Notes under the pieces: generated by a model
Database searches by the model: none
What the model was told of the DNA's origin: nothing
Seen by the model: only the letters and a program-made list of their open reading frames with translations
Assembly (NCBI RefSeq): GCF_900143525.1
Contig: NZ_FREZ01000001.1
Location: forward strand, 1-64,000
Direction: 5' to 3'
DNA: 64,000 bases
DNA from: Ruegeria sp. Alg231-54
GTDB lineage: Bacteria > Pseudomonadota > Alphaproteobacteria > Rhodobacterales > Rhodobacteraceae
Shown here: positions 36,476 through 45,046 of the stretch, in pieces
Layout of the letters: each line of letters begins with the position of its first letter
Numbering within the stretch: position 1 is the stretch's first letter
Translations under genes and position numbers: made by a program

Positions 36476-37259
36476 TCTCTTTAGCGAAGACCCGGCCTCG
36501 GTCGCGGATCGTCTTGCGGCAGAGGCGTTGATTGTTGATGTCGACGGGTTCGAAGGTCCGTTGGATGTATTGTTGACCCTGTCGCGAACCCAAAAGGTCG
36601 ACCTTCGGAAAATATCGGTTCTCGCGCTTGCGCAGCAGTATCTCTCCTTTGTGGAAAAAGCGCGCGCGCTGCGGATTGAACTTGCGGCAGACTATCTGGT
36701 CATGGCCGCCTGGCTGGCCTTCCTTAAATCCCGGCTTTTGTTGCCACCGGATCCGGATGACGAAGGCCCCTCGGGCGAGGAACTGGCCGCTCACCTGGCG
36801 TTCCAGTTGGAACGCCTGCAGGCCATGCGCGACTCTGCCGCGCGTCTCATGGCCCGTGATCAACTGGGGCGCGATTTCTTCAAACGCGGGCAGGGTGAGG
36901 ATATCACCCGTATCCGCACCGTGACTTACTCTGCCACGCTGTTGGATCTGATGCAGGGATACGCCCGTATCCGAACTCGTGACGAGTTCCGCCCCTTTGT
37001 TATGGACCGCGATTCAGTTTTCACAATGGAACAGGCGCTAGAGCGGATGCGCCCGCTGATCGGGTTTGCCGGGGCTTGGACGGATATGGAATCCTATCTG
37101 CCCGAGGGCTGGGATGCTGACCCGGTGCGTCGCCGCTCTGCCACTGCAGCGACCTTTGCTGCCTCGCTTGAGCTGGTGAAAGAAGGACATATGGAGATGA
37201 AGCAAACCGAGACGTTTGCTCCGATCCATTTGCGCAAAAGGACTGACACACGTGACTGA
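36465..37259 (+). CDS. scpA: Segregation and condensation protein A
   Basis: 264 residues. VDGFEGPLDVLLTLSRTQKVDLRKIS is the kleisin N-terminal motif, split here for length: FEGPLDVLLTL then KVDLRKISVLALAQQYL. ScpA joins ScpB and SMC in the condensin-like complex that organises the chromosome. The gene starts inside the end of nagZ and its stop lies inside the start of scpB, so the three are tightly coupled. Confidence 0.94.
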   Translation: MNDNLFSEDPASVADRLAAEALIVDVDGFEGPLDVLLTLSRTQKVDLRKISVLALAQQYLSFVEKARALRIELAADYLVMAAWLAFLKSRLLLPPDPDDEGPSGEELAAHLAFQLERLQAMRDSAARLMARDQLGRDFFKRGQGEDITRIRTVTYSATLLDLMQGYARIRTRDEFRPFVMDRDSVFTMEQALERMRPLIGFAGAWTDMESYLPEGWDADPVRRRSATAATFAASLELVKEGHMEMKQTETFAPIHLRKRTDTRD

Positions 37260-37908
37260 CGAACCGCAAGACGAAGGCACCGGCACTCTGTTCGAAGCGC
37301 CACCCTTGGCGGAGCAGGAGCGCATGGTCGAGGCTGTGCTGTTCGCCAGTTCCGAGCCAGTGACGATCGCCGATCTTGAGGCGCGGATGCCGCATGGCAG
37401 CGACGCGGCGCAAGCGGTTGAAATTTTGCAGAAACGGTACGAAGGTCGCGGTATCCGCGTTGTCCGCGTGGGTGAGGCTTGGGCCATTCGCACCGCCCCC
37501 GATCTGGGCTTTCTGATGCAAAAGGAAACGGTTGAAACCCGAAAGCTGAGCCGCGCAGCCATCGAAACGCTGGCCATCGTCGCCTATCATCAGCCCTGCA
37601 CCCGTGCCGAGATCGAAGAGATCCGGGGCGTCTCGGTTTCGCGCGGTACAATCGATCAACTGTTGGAAATGGAGTGGATCCGTCTGGGCCGCCGCCGGAT
37701 GACACCCGGCCGTCCGGTCACCTTTGTTGTGACGCCACAGTTTCTGGATCATTTCGGGTTGGAAAACGCCCGCGATCTTCCGGGGCTCAAGGAATTGCGG
37801 GCTGCTGGGTTGCTGGAAAACCGGCCGCCCCCGGGCACGATGCCGTTGGGCGAAGGGCGTGATGACAGCGAAGATGAGGACCAGACCGAGCTGTTCGAGG
37901 AAGAGTGA
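37252..37908 (+). CDS. scpB: Segregation and condensation protein B
   Basis: 218 residues from GTG at 37252, overlapping scpA by 8 bp; the frame is open to 37216. Two winged-helix domains: VEAVLFASSEPVTIADLEAR and AAIETLAIVAYHQPCTRAEI, then VSVSRGTIDQLLEMEWIRLG. The C-terminus is acidic. It partners with ScpA and SMC. A small conserved gene follows 63 bp downstream. Confidence 0.94.
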   Translation: MTDEPQDEGTGTLFEAPPLAEQERMVEAVLFASSEPVTIADLEARMPHGSDAAQAVEILQKRYEGRGIRVVRVGEAWAIRTAPDLGFLMQKETVETRKLSRAAIETLAIVAYHQPCTRAEIEEIRGVSVSRGTIDQLLEMEWIRLGRRRMTPGRPVTFVVTPQFLDHFGLENARDLPGLKELRAAGLLENRPPPGTMPLGEGRDDSEDEDQTELFEEE

Positions 37909-37971
37909 TGACTTGGCCCTTTTGTTGCCGTTGGAATCACCTATGTTGTGGCCAATCTGAGGAGTTGAGCA

Positions 37972-38142
37972 ATGAATATGAATCGCATCATCGACATGAT
38001 CATCCGCCAGATCATGCGGCGGGTCGTCAACAAAGGAATCGACAAGGGTTTTGATGTGGCGGGCCGGATGGGAAAGCCGAAACAAAGATCGGCTGTGCCT
38101 CATGACTCGGGCGCAAATGACGACAGCAACCGTCAAGCCTAG
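37972..38142 (+). CDS. Small basic hypothetical protein downstream of scpB
   Basis: 56 residues, ATG at 37972 with a strong ribosome site (GGAG, 8 nt upstream) and TAG at 38140. The N-terminal half is a basic amphipathic helix (MNRIIDMIIRQIMRRVVNKG), followed by a polar tail. The frame, ribosome site and position suggest a real gene; such small ORFs occur after scpB in related genomes, as I recall. A membrane-surface or nucleic-acid-binding role would fit the composition, but nothing specific is known. Confidence 0.62.
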   Translation: MNMNRIIDMIIRQIMRRVVNKGIDKGFDVAGRMGKPKQRSAVPHDSGANDDSNRQA

Positions 38143-38194
38143 CAGATAAGCCCGGCGCAGGGCGTAATCTGAACGTGCGCCGGTTCAAGAAGTG

Positions 38195-39274
38195 TTAACC
38201 AACAGCCTTGAAGTGTTTGGACAGTTTCAGCCCCTGTCCCTGATAATTCGACGCGATGCCCGCACCATAAAGCTGCGTGGGCATTTCGGTCATCTTCTCA
38301 TAGACCAGCCTCCCGACGACCTGCCCATGTTCCAGAACAAAGGGAGCCTCGTGGCAGCGTACTTCCAGCACGCCGCGTGATCCCGCTCCGCCCGCCGCGG
38401 CGTGACCGAAGCCGGGATCGAAGAATCCGGCATAGTGCACCCGGAACTCGCCGACCATTGCAAGGTAGGGGGCCATTTCAGCCGCATACATCGGGGGAAT
38501 ATGGACCGCCTCGCGGCTGACCAGGATATAGAATGCGCCGGGGTCCAGGATGATACGGCCATCGGTGGTGCGCACCTCTTCCCAGTATTCTTGCGGGTCA
38601 TATTCCCCAATCCGGTCCAGATCGATCACACCGGTATGCGGTTTGGCCCGATAGCCAACCAGATCAGTGTCGGGCAATTGCAGGTCGACCGAGAATCCCA
38701 GCCCATCCTGAATGACCGCCGGTCCGTCGACCAGTGGCGAGTCGTTGTGCAATGCGGTCAGTTCCGCGTCGCTGAGCACTGCCTGACCCTGACGAAAGCG
38801 AATCTGGTTCAGCCGCATGCCCGGTCTCACCAGAACCGAGAATGAGCGTGGACAGATCTCGGCAAAAAGCGGCCCGTTATAGCCTGCCGGTACCCGGTCA
38901 AACTCGGTGCCACCATCGGTGATCGTGCGGGTCAGAAGATCCAGCCGCCCGGTCGAGCTTTTGGCATTTGCCACCGCGCTGGTATCGGCGGGCAGGGCCA
39001 GCGATTCCATCAGCGGCACCAGATAGACGCAGCCTTTTTCCAGAACGGCTCCGTCGGTGATGTCGATGCGGTGCATCTCAAACTCGGCCAGACGATCCGC
39101 GACCGTGCGTCCTTCGCCGGACAGAAACGAGGCGCGGACCCGATAAGCTACTGTACCTAAACGTAAATCAAGGCTAGCGGGTTGGATTTGTGCCGGGATA
39201 ACATCAGGGCTGGCGGTGATTTCACCGCGCGCGATCATCGCTTCGATCTGTTGGTTTGGGCATACACCTGTCAT
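38195..39274 (-). CDS. dcd: 2'-deoxycytidine 5'-triphosphate deaminase, double-length form
   Basis: 359 residues from MTGVCPNQQI; the frame is open to 39319. Ordinary Dcd is about 190 residues; here the trimeric dUTPase-like core occurs twice. The first copy has NAKSSTGRLDLLTRTITDGG and FAEICPRSFSVLVRPGMRLNQIRF; the second has YILVSREAVHIPPMYAAEM and FRVHYAGFFDPGFGH. This double form is typical of alphaproteobacteria. It turns dCTP to dUTP for dTMP synthesis. The active site is probably built from both halves. Confidence 0.9.
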   Translation of the reverse strand: MTGVCPNQQIEAMIARGEITASPDVIPAQIQPASLDLRLGTVAYRVRASFLSGEGRTVADRLAEFEMHRIDITDGAVLEKGCVYLVPLMESLALPADTSAVANAKSSTGRLDLLTRTITDGGTEFDRVPAGYNGPLFAEICPRSFSVLVRPGMRLNQIRFRQGQAVLSDAELTALHNDSPLVDGPAVIQDGLGFSVDLQLPDTDLVGYRAKPHTGVIDLDRIGEYDPQEYWEEVRTTDGRIILDPGAFYILVSREAVHIPPMYAAEMAPYLAMVGEFRVHYAGFFDPGFGHAAAGGAGSRGVLEVRCHEAPFVLEHGQVVGRLVYEKMTEMPTQLYGAGIASNYQGQGLKLSKHFKAVG

Positions 39275-39335
39275 TCCGATCCCCTCTGTTGCCAGAGCGG
39301 GATCTGGCCTGTCTGCCATAAACGTCGGTGTGATT

Positions 39336-39412
39336 TGGTCGGGCTAGCAGGACTCGAACCTGCGACCTTCCGTCCCCCAGACGGACGCGCTACCAGGCTG
39401 CGCCATAGCCCG
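39336..39412 (-). tRNA. tRNA-Pro (anticodon GGG)
   Basis: Cloverleaf read on the minus strand: acceptor stem CGGGCTA / TAGCCCG, D arm GCGC..GCGC, anticodon stem TCCGT / ACGGA with loop CTGGGGG (anticodon GGG), T arm GCAGG-TTCGAGT-CCTGC, discriminator A and encoded CCA at 39336-39338. 77 nt with CCA. It reads codons CCC and probably CCU. Confidence 0.97.
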
Positions 39413-39473
39413 ACGTTGAGGTGTTCATAAAGACTTTCCCGGCGGGGGCAAGAGGAAATCATCGCCTTTTTTC

Positions 39474-40115
39474 TTATCCTGCCGACCGGTTCTCAATTCG
39501 GTTGATGACAGCGCGCAAGTCCTTGGCGATTGGTGCAATCCGACGCAAAAGATCGTCGTCAAACTCGGTCCGTTCCCACGCTTGTGTGGCGATGCCGCCC
39601 ATCAGGGGGGCTTCATCCAGATACTCGGGCGCAGGCTGTGGTAGCTCTGCTTGTGGTTGCTGCGGCGCAGGCGGGGGCGTTTCGGCCTGAGGGGCTTGTT
39701 CAACCGGAGCGGTTGCCTCGGCCACCGGGGCCGGTTCGCCCAGATCCAGATCGATCTGATCGCTGGGCGTGGCAGGTTTAGCGGAAAAGGGCACGACAAC
39801 GGTATCGTCTGCCGGGGCGCTTTCAGGCGCGGCGGGCTCATCCAAGCTGGGCGACAGCGAGGAAACATAGGCCACGCCTTGTTCGCGCAGGATGCGCTGG
39901 ACGCCTTTTATGGTGATACCGTCCTCGTGCAGCAGCTTTTTGATACCACCCAAAAGGCGCATATCGTTTGGCCGGTAATACCTGCGGCCACCCGCGCGTT
40001 TGACGGGTTTGACCTGGCTGAAACGGCTTTCCCAGAAGCGCAGGACATGAGCTTGAACGCCCAACCAGTCCGCAACTTCACTTATTGTGCGAAAGGCGTC
40101 GGGGGACTTGCTCAT
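39474..40115 (-). CDS. MerR-family transcriptional regulator
   Basis: 213 residues. The N-terminal MerR helix-turn-helix reads [22 protein letters not shown] followed by [14 protein letters not shown] and [20 protein letters not shown]. The rest is a long Pro/Ala/Glu-rich linker ([20 protein letters not shown]) with no metal cysteines, ending in a short helix. It is last in the yceD-rpmF-plsX-fabH-ihfA run; the pairing with ihfA is widespread. Effector unknown. Confidence 0.88.
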   Translation of the reverse strand: MSKSPDAFRTISEVADWLGVQAHVLRFWESRFSQVKPVKRAGGRRYYRPNDMRLLGGIKKLLHEDGITIKGVQRILREQGVAYVSSLSPSLDEPAAPESAPADDTVVVPFSAKPATPSDQIDLDLGEPAPVAEATAPVEQAPQAETPPPAPQQPQAELPQPAPEYLDEAPLMGGIATQAWERTEFDDDLLRRIAPIAKDLRAVINRIENRSAG

Positions 40116-40133
40116 GACCGTTCCGTCCCGAAT

Positions 40134-40436
40134 TTACTTGCGATTCCCTGCGGCGACGCGATCCTTCATCAGGTGCGACGGGCGGAATGTCAGGACACGT
40201 CGAGGCTGAATTGGAACCTCTTCGCCGGTTTTGGGATTACGACCGATGCGGGCCGTTTTGTCCCGAACACTGAACGTACCAAACGATGAAATTTTGACCT
40301 GCTCACCTTGGACCAGTGCGTCCGACATGTGGTTCAAGACGCTTTCGACAAGCTGCGCACTTTCATTTCGTGAAAGGCCAACCTCGCGGAAAACAGCCTC
40401 GCTCAGATCCATTCGCGTCAGTGTTTTTTCGCCCAT
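40134..40436 (-). CDS. ihfA: Integration host factor, alpha subunit
   Basis: 100 residues from [15 protein letters not shown]; the frame is open upstream to 40505. The DNABII motif runs [23 protein letters not shown], split as [11 protein letters not shown] and [17 protein letters not shown] bends DNA at specific sites in replication, recombination and transcription. It lies 18 bp upstream of the merR gene. Confidence 0.95.
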   Translation of the reverse strand: MGEKTLTRMDLSEAVFREVGLSRNESAQLVESVLNHMSDALVQGEQVKISSFGTFSVRDKTARIGRNPKTGEEVPIQPRRVLTFRPSHLMKDRVAAGNRK

Positions 40437-40532
40437 ACCATTTCCCCTGTTGATATCAGAGAATATGGTGATGGCAAATTCGCTGTCAATATCAATGAAT
40501 TGCACGAGGCTGTGTAAGCCGTTTTGCGCCGG

Positions 40533-41504
40533 TTACCAGCGCAGAACCACTGCGCCCCATGCTAGGCCGCCGCCGATAGCCTCGGTCACGATCAGATCGC
40601 CTGTCTTGATCTGGCCCCGTTGTTTGCCCACTGACAAGGCTAGGGGAATCGATGCGGCGGACGTGTTGCCGTGATCCTGAACCGTCACGACGACGTTTTC
40701 CATCGGCAGGCCCATTTTCTTGGCAGTGCCCTGAATGATGCGGATGTTGGCCTGATGTGGCACGATCCAATCGACGTCCGCGTTGGTCAGACCGGCACGC
40801 CCCAGAGCGGTTTCTGCGGTCTTCGCCAGCTTTTCGACCGCGTGGCGGAACACCTGATTGCCCTGCATTCTTAGATGCCCGGTCGATTGAGTCGACACGC
40901 CGCCGTCGACATAGAGCAAATCCTTGTAGCGCCCGTCAGAATTCAAGTCAGTCGACAGAATGCCACGATCCTGCGCGGTTCCTTCGCTGTCCCGCAGCTC
41001 AAGAATCAACGCGCCGGCACCGTCGCCAAACAGCACGCAAGTGGACCGATCAGTCCAATCCATGATGCGCGAAAACGTCTCGGCGCCGATGACCAGAACA
41101 CGTTTGGCCTGACCAGACACGATCATAGCGTTGGCGTTGCTGAGGGCGAAGACAAAGCCCGCACAGACGGCTTGCACGTCAAACGCAAATCCGTGGGTCA
41201 TGCCCAGGCGCGCCTGGACCATCGTCGCGGCAGAGGGGAAAGTCAGGTCAGCCGTTGATGTCGCCAGAATGATGGCGTCGATATCCTCGGCCTTCAGGCC
41301 AGCATCGGCCAGGGCGGCCAAGGCCGCGTTGGTCCCCAGATCGGACGTAGTTTCGCCATCGGCGGCAAAGTGGCGGCGTTCGATTCCCGAGCGAGCTTTG
41401 ATCCACTCGTCCGACGTATCTAGCGTCTTTTCAAATTCGGAATTCGGAACGATGCGCTCTGGCAAATAGTGTCCGACACCTACAACAACTGAACGGCCTG
41501 CCAT
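40533..41504 (-). CDS. fabH: 3-oxoacyl-ACP synthase III
   Basis: 323 residues. The Cys-His-Asn triad is complete: QAVCAGFVFAL (C114), WIVPHQANIRII and VQDHGNTSAASIPLAL. FabH condenses acetyl-CoA with malonyl-ACP to start fatty acid synthesis. It follows plsX after 21 bp on the same strand, the usual order. Confidence 0.96.
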   Translation of the reverse strand: MAGRSVVVGVGHYLPERIVPNSEFEKTLDTSDEWIKARSGIERRHFAADGETTSDLGTNAALAALADAGLKAEDIDAIILATSTADLTFPSAATMVQARLGMTHGFAFDVQAVCAGFVFALSNANAMIVSGQAKRVLVIGAETFSRIMDWTDRSTCVLFGDGAGALILELRDSEGTAQDRGILSTDLNSDGRYKDLLYVDGGVSTQSTGHLRMQGNQVFRHAVEKLAKTAETALGRAGLTNADVDWIVPHQANIRIIQGTAKKMGLPMENVVVTVQDHGNTSAASIPLALSVGKQRGQIKTGDLIVTEAIGGGLAWGAVVLRW

Positions 41505-41525
41505 TTGGGGGTACTGCCTTTATTG

Positions 41526-42614
41526 TTATTCGCCCGCCTTTGGCGGTACGTGCGCGGCATCTTGTGCAAGCTGGGCTGTCGATGCAACCCGTGCCGCCAA
41601 TTTTTCGGCAAAACCCGACTCGGCCAGGGTAAAGGCCAGTTTGATCGCTGCCGAAACTCCGGTGGCATCTGCGCCACCATGTGATTTGACCACGGTTCCG
41701 TTGAGGCCAAGAAACACACCGCCATTCACTTGGCGTGGGTCGATGCGTTTCTTCAACCGTTGCAGCGAGGTGATGGCCAGAACCGATGCGAGCCGGGACA
41801 GGGGGGAATATTTGAAGGCCTCGCGCAGCAGGTCACCGATTAGGCTGGCCGTGCCTTCGCCGGTTTTGATTGCGACATTTCCGGTAAAGCCATCGGTAAC
41901 AATGACATCCGCCTTGTCACCGGGAATGTCGCTGCCTTCCACGAAGCCTGCGAAGTCAAAATTCGCCTGCTCTGCGAATTCCGAGATCATCGCGTGGGCT
42001 TCTTTCAGTTCGGCCCGGCCTTTGTGTTCTTCGGTGCCAACATTCAGCAAACCGATCCGGGGCCGATCCAGTGCCATGCCGTTGCGGGCATAAGACGCCC
42101 CCATCAGTGCATATTGCAGCAGATCCTTGGCGTCGGCCCGTACATCGGCGCCGACATCCAGCATCACGTTAAAGCCTTGAGGGTTGCGCGAGGGCCACAG
42201 AATCGCAATGGCCGGGCGGTTTACACCCGGCAATTTGCGCAAACGCATCATCGACAGCGCCATCAGTGCGCCGGTATTGCCACAGGAAACAGCCCCGTGG
42301 GCTTCGCCTTTGCGCACTGTTTCCAGCGTCGACCACATCGATGTCTGCTTGCCGCTGCGGACGACCTGACTGGGCTTGTCCTCCATCGTGACCACGTCGG
42401 GGCAATCACGAAAAACGACGCGTCCCTGCAGGACACGCCGTTTGGCGACAAGTTTGCGCAACTTTTGCTCGGGCCCGTGCAGAACGAAGGCGATATCGGG
42501 GTTCTTGTTTGCCGATTTGGCAATGCCCGCAACAACAGTCGCGGGCCCCGAATCTCCGCCCATAGCGTCAACCGAGATGGTAATCCGTCCGGCTTGCGTG
42601 GGCTGTTCCGTCAT
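41526..42614 (-). CDS. plsX: Phosphate acyltransferase
   Basis: 362 residues. ISVDAMGGDSGPATVVAG at the start and CGNTGALMALSM, MLDVGADVRADAKDLLQYA, VTDGFTGNVAIKTGEG are the PlsX motifs. It makes acyl-phosphate from acyl-ACP for phospholipid synthesis. It lies between rpmF (24 bp) and fabH (21 bp). Confidence 0.96.
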   Translation of the reverse strand: MTEQPTQAGRITISVDAMGGDSGPATVVAGIAKSANKNPDIAFVLHGPEQKLRKLVAKRRVLQGRVVFRDCPDVVTMEDKPSQVVRSGKQTSMWSTLETVRKGEAHGAVSCGNTGALMALSMMRLRKLPGVNRPAIAILWPSRNPQGFNVMLDVGADVRADAKDLLQYALMGASYARNGMALDRPRIGLLNVGTEEHKGRAELKEAHAMISEFAEQANFDFAGFVEGSDIPGDKADVIVTDGFTGNVAIKTGEGTASLIGDLLREAFKYSPLSRLASVLAITSLQRLKKRIDPRQVNGGVFLGLNGTVVKSHGGADATGVSAAIKLAFTLAESGFAEKLAARVASTAQLAQDAAHVPPKAGE

Positions 42615-42638
42615 GCCTTGGCCTACGAGTTATAAGGC

Positions 42639-42845
42639 TTAGGCCGCGTCTTCGTCCAGGTCGATTTCGTCGGCCTGAGCGACGACTTCACGGTCATCAT
42701 AATGGCCGCAGGACGCGCAGACGTGGTGCGGGCGCTTCAGTTCGCCACAGTTTGCGCATTCGTTCGGGTTTGCAGCAACCAGAGCGTCATGTGCGCGGCG
42801 ATTGTTGCGGCGCGACTTGGAAACTTTGTTCTGTTGGACAGCCAT
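42639..42845 (-). CDS. rpmF: 50S ribosomal protein L32
   Basis: 68 residues, [20 protein letters not shown] start. The zinc-ribbon cysteines C-x2-C are both present (CANCGE, CASCGH), so this is the zinc-binding C+ form. The tail is acidic ([10 protein letters not shown]). It lies between yceD and plsX. Confidence 0.97.
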   Translation of the reverse strand: MAVQQNKVSKSRRNNRRAHDALVAANPNECANCGELKRPHHVCASCGHYDDREVVAQADEIDLDEDAA

Positions 42846-43051
42846 GGTCTCAACCTTTGTCTATTAAGGGTCAGCAGATTCGCTGCTGGCCGGGTTTCAT
42901 TCTTCGTTTTTCTAGTGGTTTGACGCGCGTTTAGGGGACGGGCCCCGCAATGTCCAACCCAAATTCCGTTGAGCGCGCGAAAATACTGCGATTCTCGGCA
43001 TGTTCAAGCGATTTTTCTGGAGGCCTGCTATGACAGGAAAACAGACCTATG

Positions 43052-43588
43052 TCACTCGTCTTTTTTCAAAGCATCGCGCAAATTCGCCAGTCCGGCAAAC
43101 GGCTTTGCGTCTTCGTCCGTCATCGCCTGTTTGCCCGGCTCGGTATAGCCGGCCTGTTCCAATTCTGCGCCGTCCTTCCGTGGGTATTGGGGCAGGGCAA
43201 GCGACAGCGCCTCAACCATCACCGATGCGGGGTCGATTTCAGCGCCCAGTGCTTCGGTCTCATCGCCTTCGGGGATCTCGAATTCAGGCTCGTCAGGGTT
43301 TTGCCAGTCTTTCAGATAGATCCGTGACACAGGGATATCGATGCGCGTGGTTACGGGTTCAAGCGTCACGACACAGGGTTGAATCACCGTTGCCCCCAGT
43401 TTTCCGGCAAGAATCCAATCGCGTTTGCCCTGTGCCCTTACGTCACCCACAAAGCTGAGCTTGCGCAGGCCCAACAATCCCAGTTCGGTTTTGATCGCGT
43501 CCAGGCCCTTGCTATCGGGGCGCAGATCAAACGGTGTGGGCGCATTTTGGGGCAGGTCGGCCACCCGCAGAGATGTATTAGTCGTCAT
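43052..43588 (-). CDS. yceD: DUF177 / YceD-family protein
   Basis: 178 residues. The conserved core VIQPCVVTLEPVTTRIDIPV and the acidic region (DEPEFEIPEGDETEAL) match the DUF177/YceD pattern. The protein is linked with 23S rRNA accumulation in E. coli and plants and is regularly encoded before rpmF. Here 206 bp separate the two genes, which could hold an rpmF promoter. It is divergent from bamE. Confidence 0.88.
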   Translation of the reverse strand: MTTNTSLRVADLPQNAPTPFDLRPDSKGLDAIKTELGLLGLRKLSFVGDVRAQGKRDWILAGKLGATVIQPCVVTLEPVTTRIDIPVSRIYLKDWQNPDEPEFEIPEGDETEALGAEIDPASVMVEALSLALPQYPRKDGAELEQAGYTEPGKQAMTDEDAKPFAGLANLRDALKKDE

Positions 43589-43672
43589 TCGTGACCCTTT
43601 CGTGTGTTGAACCGGGGCTGCGGTTTATGTAATCGGATAGGGTCCGCAAGGTCCCAAGGCAAGAGGATGTAA

Positions 43673-44146
43673 ATGTTGAAGGTTGTGAACAGGTTGAAAC
43701 CGGCGTCCAAAAGGCTTGTCTTTGCGGCCTGTTTGGTTGCGGCTGGCGCTTGCACGCCAATCTTCAAGAATCATGGATACGTCCCGCCGGCTGACCAACT
43801 GGCTGAGATCAAAGTGGGCGTCGATACCCGCGACAGCGTTGTTGAAACAATCGGAGCGCCCAGCTCTGCCGGGCTGGTGAAGGATTCGGGTTTTTACTAT
43901 GTCCGCTCTCGCGTGCGCCATTACGGTCCTAAGCGCCCCGAAGTGGTGTCGCGCGAACTGGTTGCGATCAGCTTTGACCAGCGTGGCGTTGTGCGGAATA
44001 TCGAACGTTTTGGCCTTGAGGATGGGTATGTGGTGGTACTGGACCGCCGCGTGACCGAATCCAGCGTTCAGAACCGTGGCTTCCTGCGCCAGCTGTTGGG
44101 CAATATCGGCAACTTCAACCCTGCGAACATTCCGGGCGCGAATTAA
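43673..44146 (+). CDS. bamE: Outer-membrane assembly lipoprotein BamE
   Basis: 157 residues. A lipobox (LVAAGAC, C27) marks an outer-membrane lipoprotein. The SmpA/OmlA core reads IFKNHGYVPPADQLAEIKVG and DTRDSVVETIGAPSSAGLV, then FYYVRSRVRHY and AISFDQRGVVRNI. BamE is a subunit of the BAM complex that inserts beta-barrel proteins. It is divergent from yceD with 84 bp between starts. Confidence 0.93.
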   Translation: MLKVVNRLKPASKRLVFAACLVAAGACTPIFKNHGYVPPADQLAEIKVGVDTRDSVVETIGAPSSAGLVKDSGFYYVRSRVRHYGPKRPEVVSRELVAISFDQRGVVRNIERFGLEDGYVVVLDRRVTESSVQNRGFLRQLLGNIGNFNPANIPGAN

Positions 44147-44244
44147 GTCTGCGCCGCCTCTTGCTACGGTCACAGGACAGTCACATGTTCTGTGGTAGAA
44201 CCGCTGCAACATGAAGCAGGTCAGCAACCGCGGAGGATGCGCCC

Positions 44245-44979
44245 ATGGCATTATTGCTGGGCAAGGGCAGATACCGGGCTCGTTTGGCGCAGTCCCCAAA
44301 GGATGTGGAGGTGGCGCAGCAACTGCGAACCCTGGCATTTGGGACGGATCCGATTGACCGGGATGAATTTGATACGATCTGCGGACATATACTTGTTGAA
44401 GATTCGCGCGCCGGTGGACAGTTGGTGTGTTGTTTCAGGTTGCTGACAATAGAGCACGGGGCCGAGGTTGACCGCAGCTATTCTGCCCAGTTCTATGACC
44501 TGTCTGCCCTCAAAGGGTTCGACAGCCGCATGGTCGAAATGGGCCGTTTCTGCATTCACCCGGAATGGACAGACCCGGATATCCTGCGGGTCGCCTGGGG
44601 TGCGATGACCAATTACGTGGACCAGAACAACGTCAAGATGTTGTTCGGCTGCTCATCCTTTGCAGGAACCGAAACTGTTGAGTATCTGGACGCCTTTGCC
44701 ATGTTGAAGCAACGGCATCTGGCGCCAAAGCGTTGGTTGCCGCGGGTCAAGGCCCCCGATGTATTCAAGTTTGCCTCTCGCCTTCGGCATAGGCCCGATG
44801 TGAAAAAGGCTATGTTGCGGATGCCTCCATTGTTGCGCACCTATCTGATGATGGGCGGCTGGGTCAGTGATCACGCGGTGGTGGATCGGCATATGAATAC
44901 GCTGCATGTATTCACCGGGCTTGAGATCGGCGCGATTCCTCCGGCCCGTAAACGGTTGCTGCGCGCAGTGGTCCGGTAG
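44245..44979 (+). CDS. Lipid N-acyltransferase of the OlsB/GlsB type
   Basis: 244 residues. The acyl-ACP-dependent GNAT-like fold is recognisable by AQQLRTLAFG, CCFRLLTIEHG, SAQFYDLSAL, MVEMGRFCIHPEW and LFGCSSFAGTE. OlsB makes lyso-ornithine lipid by adding a 3-hydroxyacyl chain to ornithine; roseobacters also have GlsB for the glutamine lipid. The OlsA partner usually sits beside olsB; it is absent here, so GlsB is the more likely identity, as an inference. Confidence 0.82.
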   Translation: MALLLGKGRYRARLAQSPKDVEVAQQLRTLAFGTDPIDRDEFDTICGHILVEDSRAGGQLVCCFRLLTIEHGAEVDRSYSAQFYDLSALKGFDSRMVEMGRFCIHPEWTDPDILRVAWGAMTNYVDQNNVKMLFGCSSFAGTETVEYLDAFAMLKQRHLAPKRWLPRVKAPDVFKFASRLRHRPDVKKAMLRMPPLLRTYLMMGGWVSDHAVVDRHMNTLHVFTGLEIGAIPPARKRLLRAVVR

Positions 44980-45046
44980 TTTGAGTATTTTCGAAAAGGT
45001 GAAACAGGGGCGTTGACGCTTTGTGTCCACCGGTTTAGCTGGCGGC

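Noticed and set aside
37021..38136. 371-codon open frame antisense to scpA and scpB
   Set aside because: Shadow of two well-supported genes.
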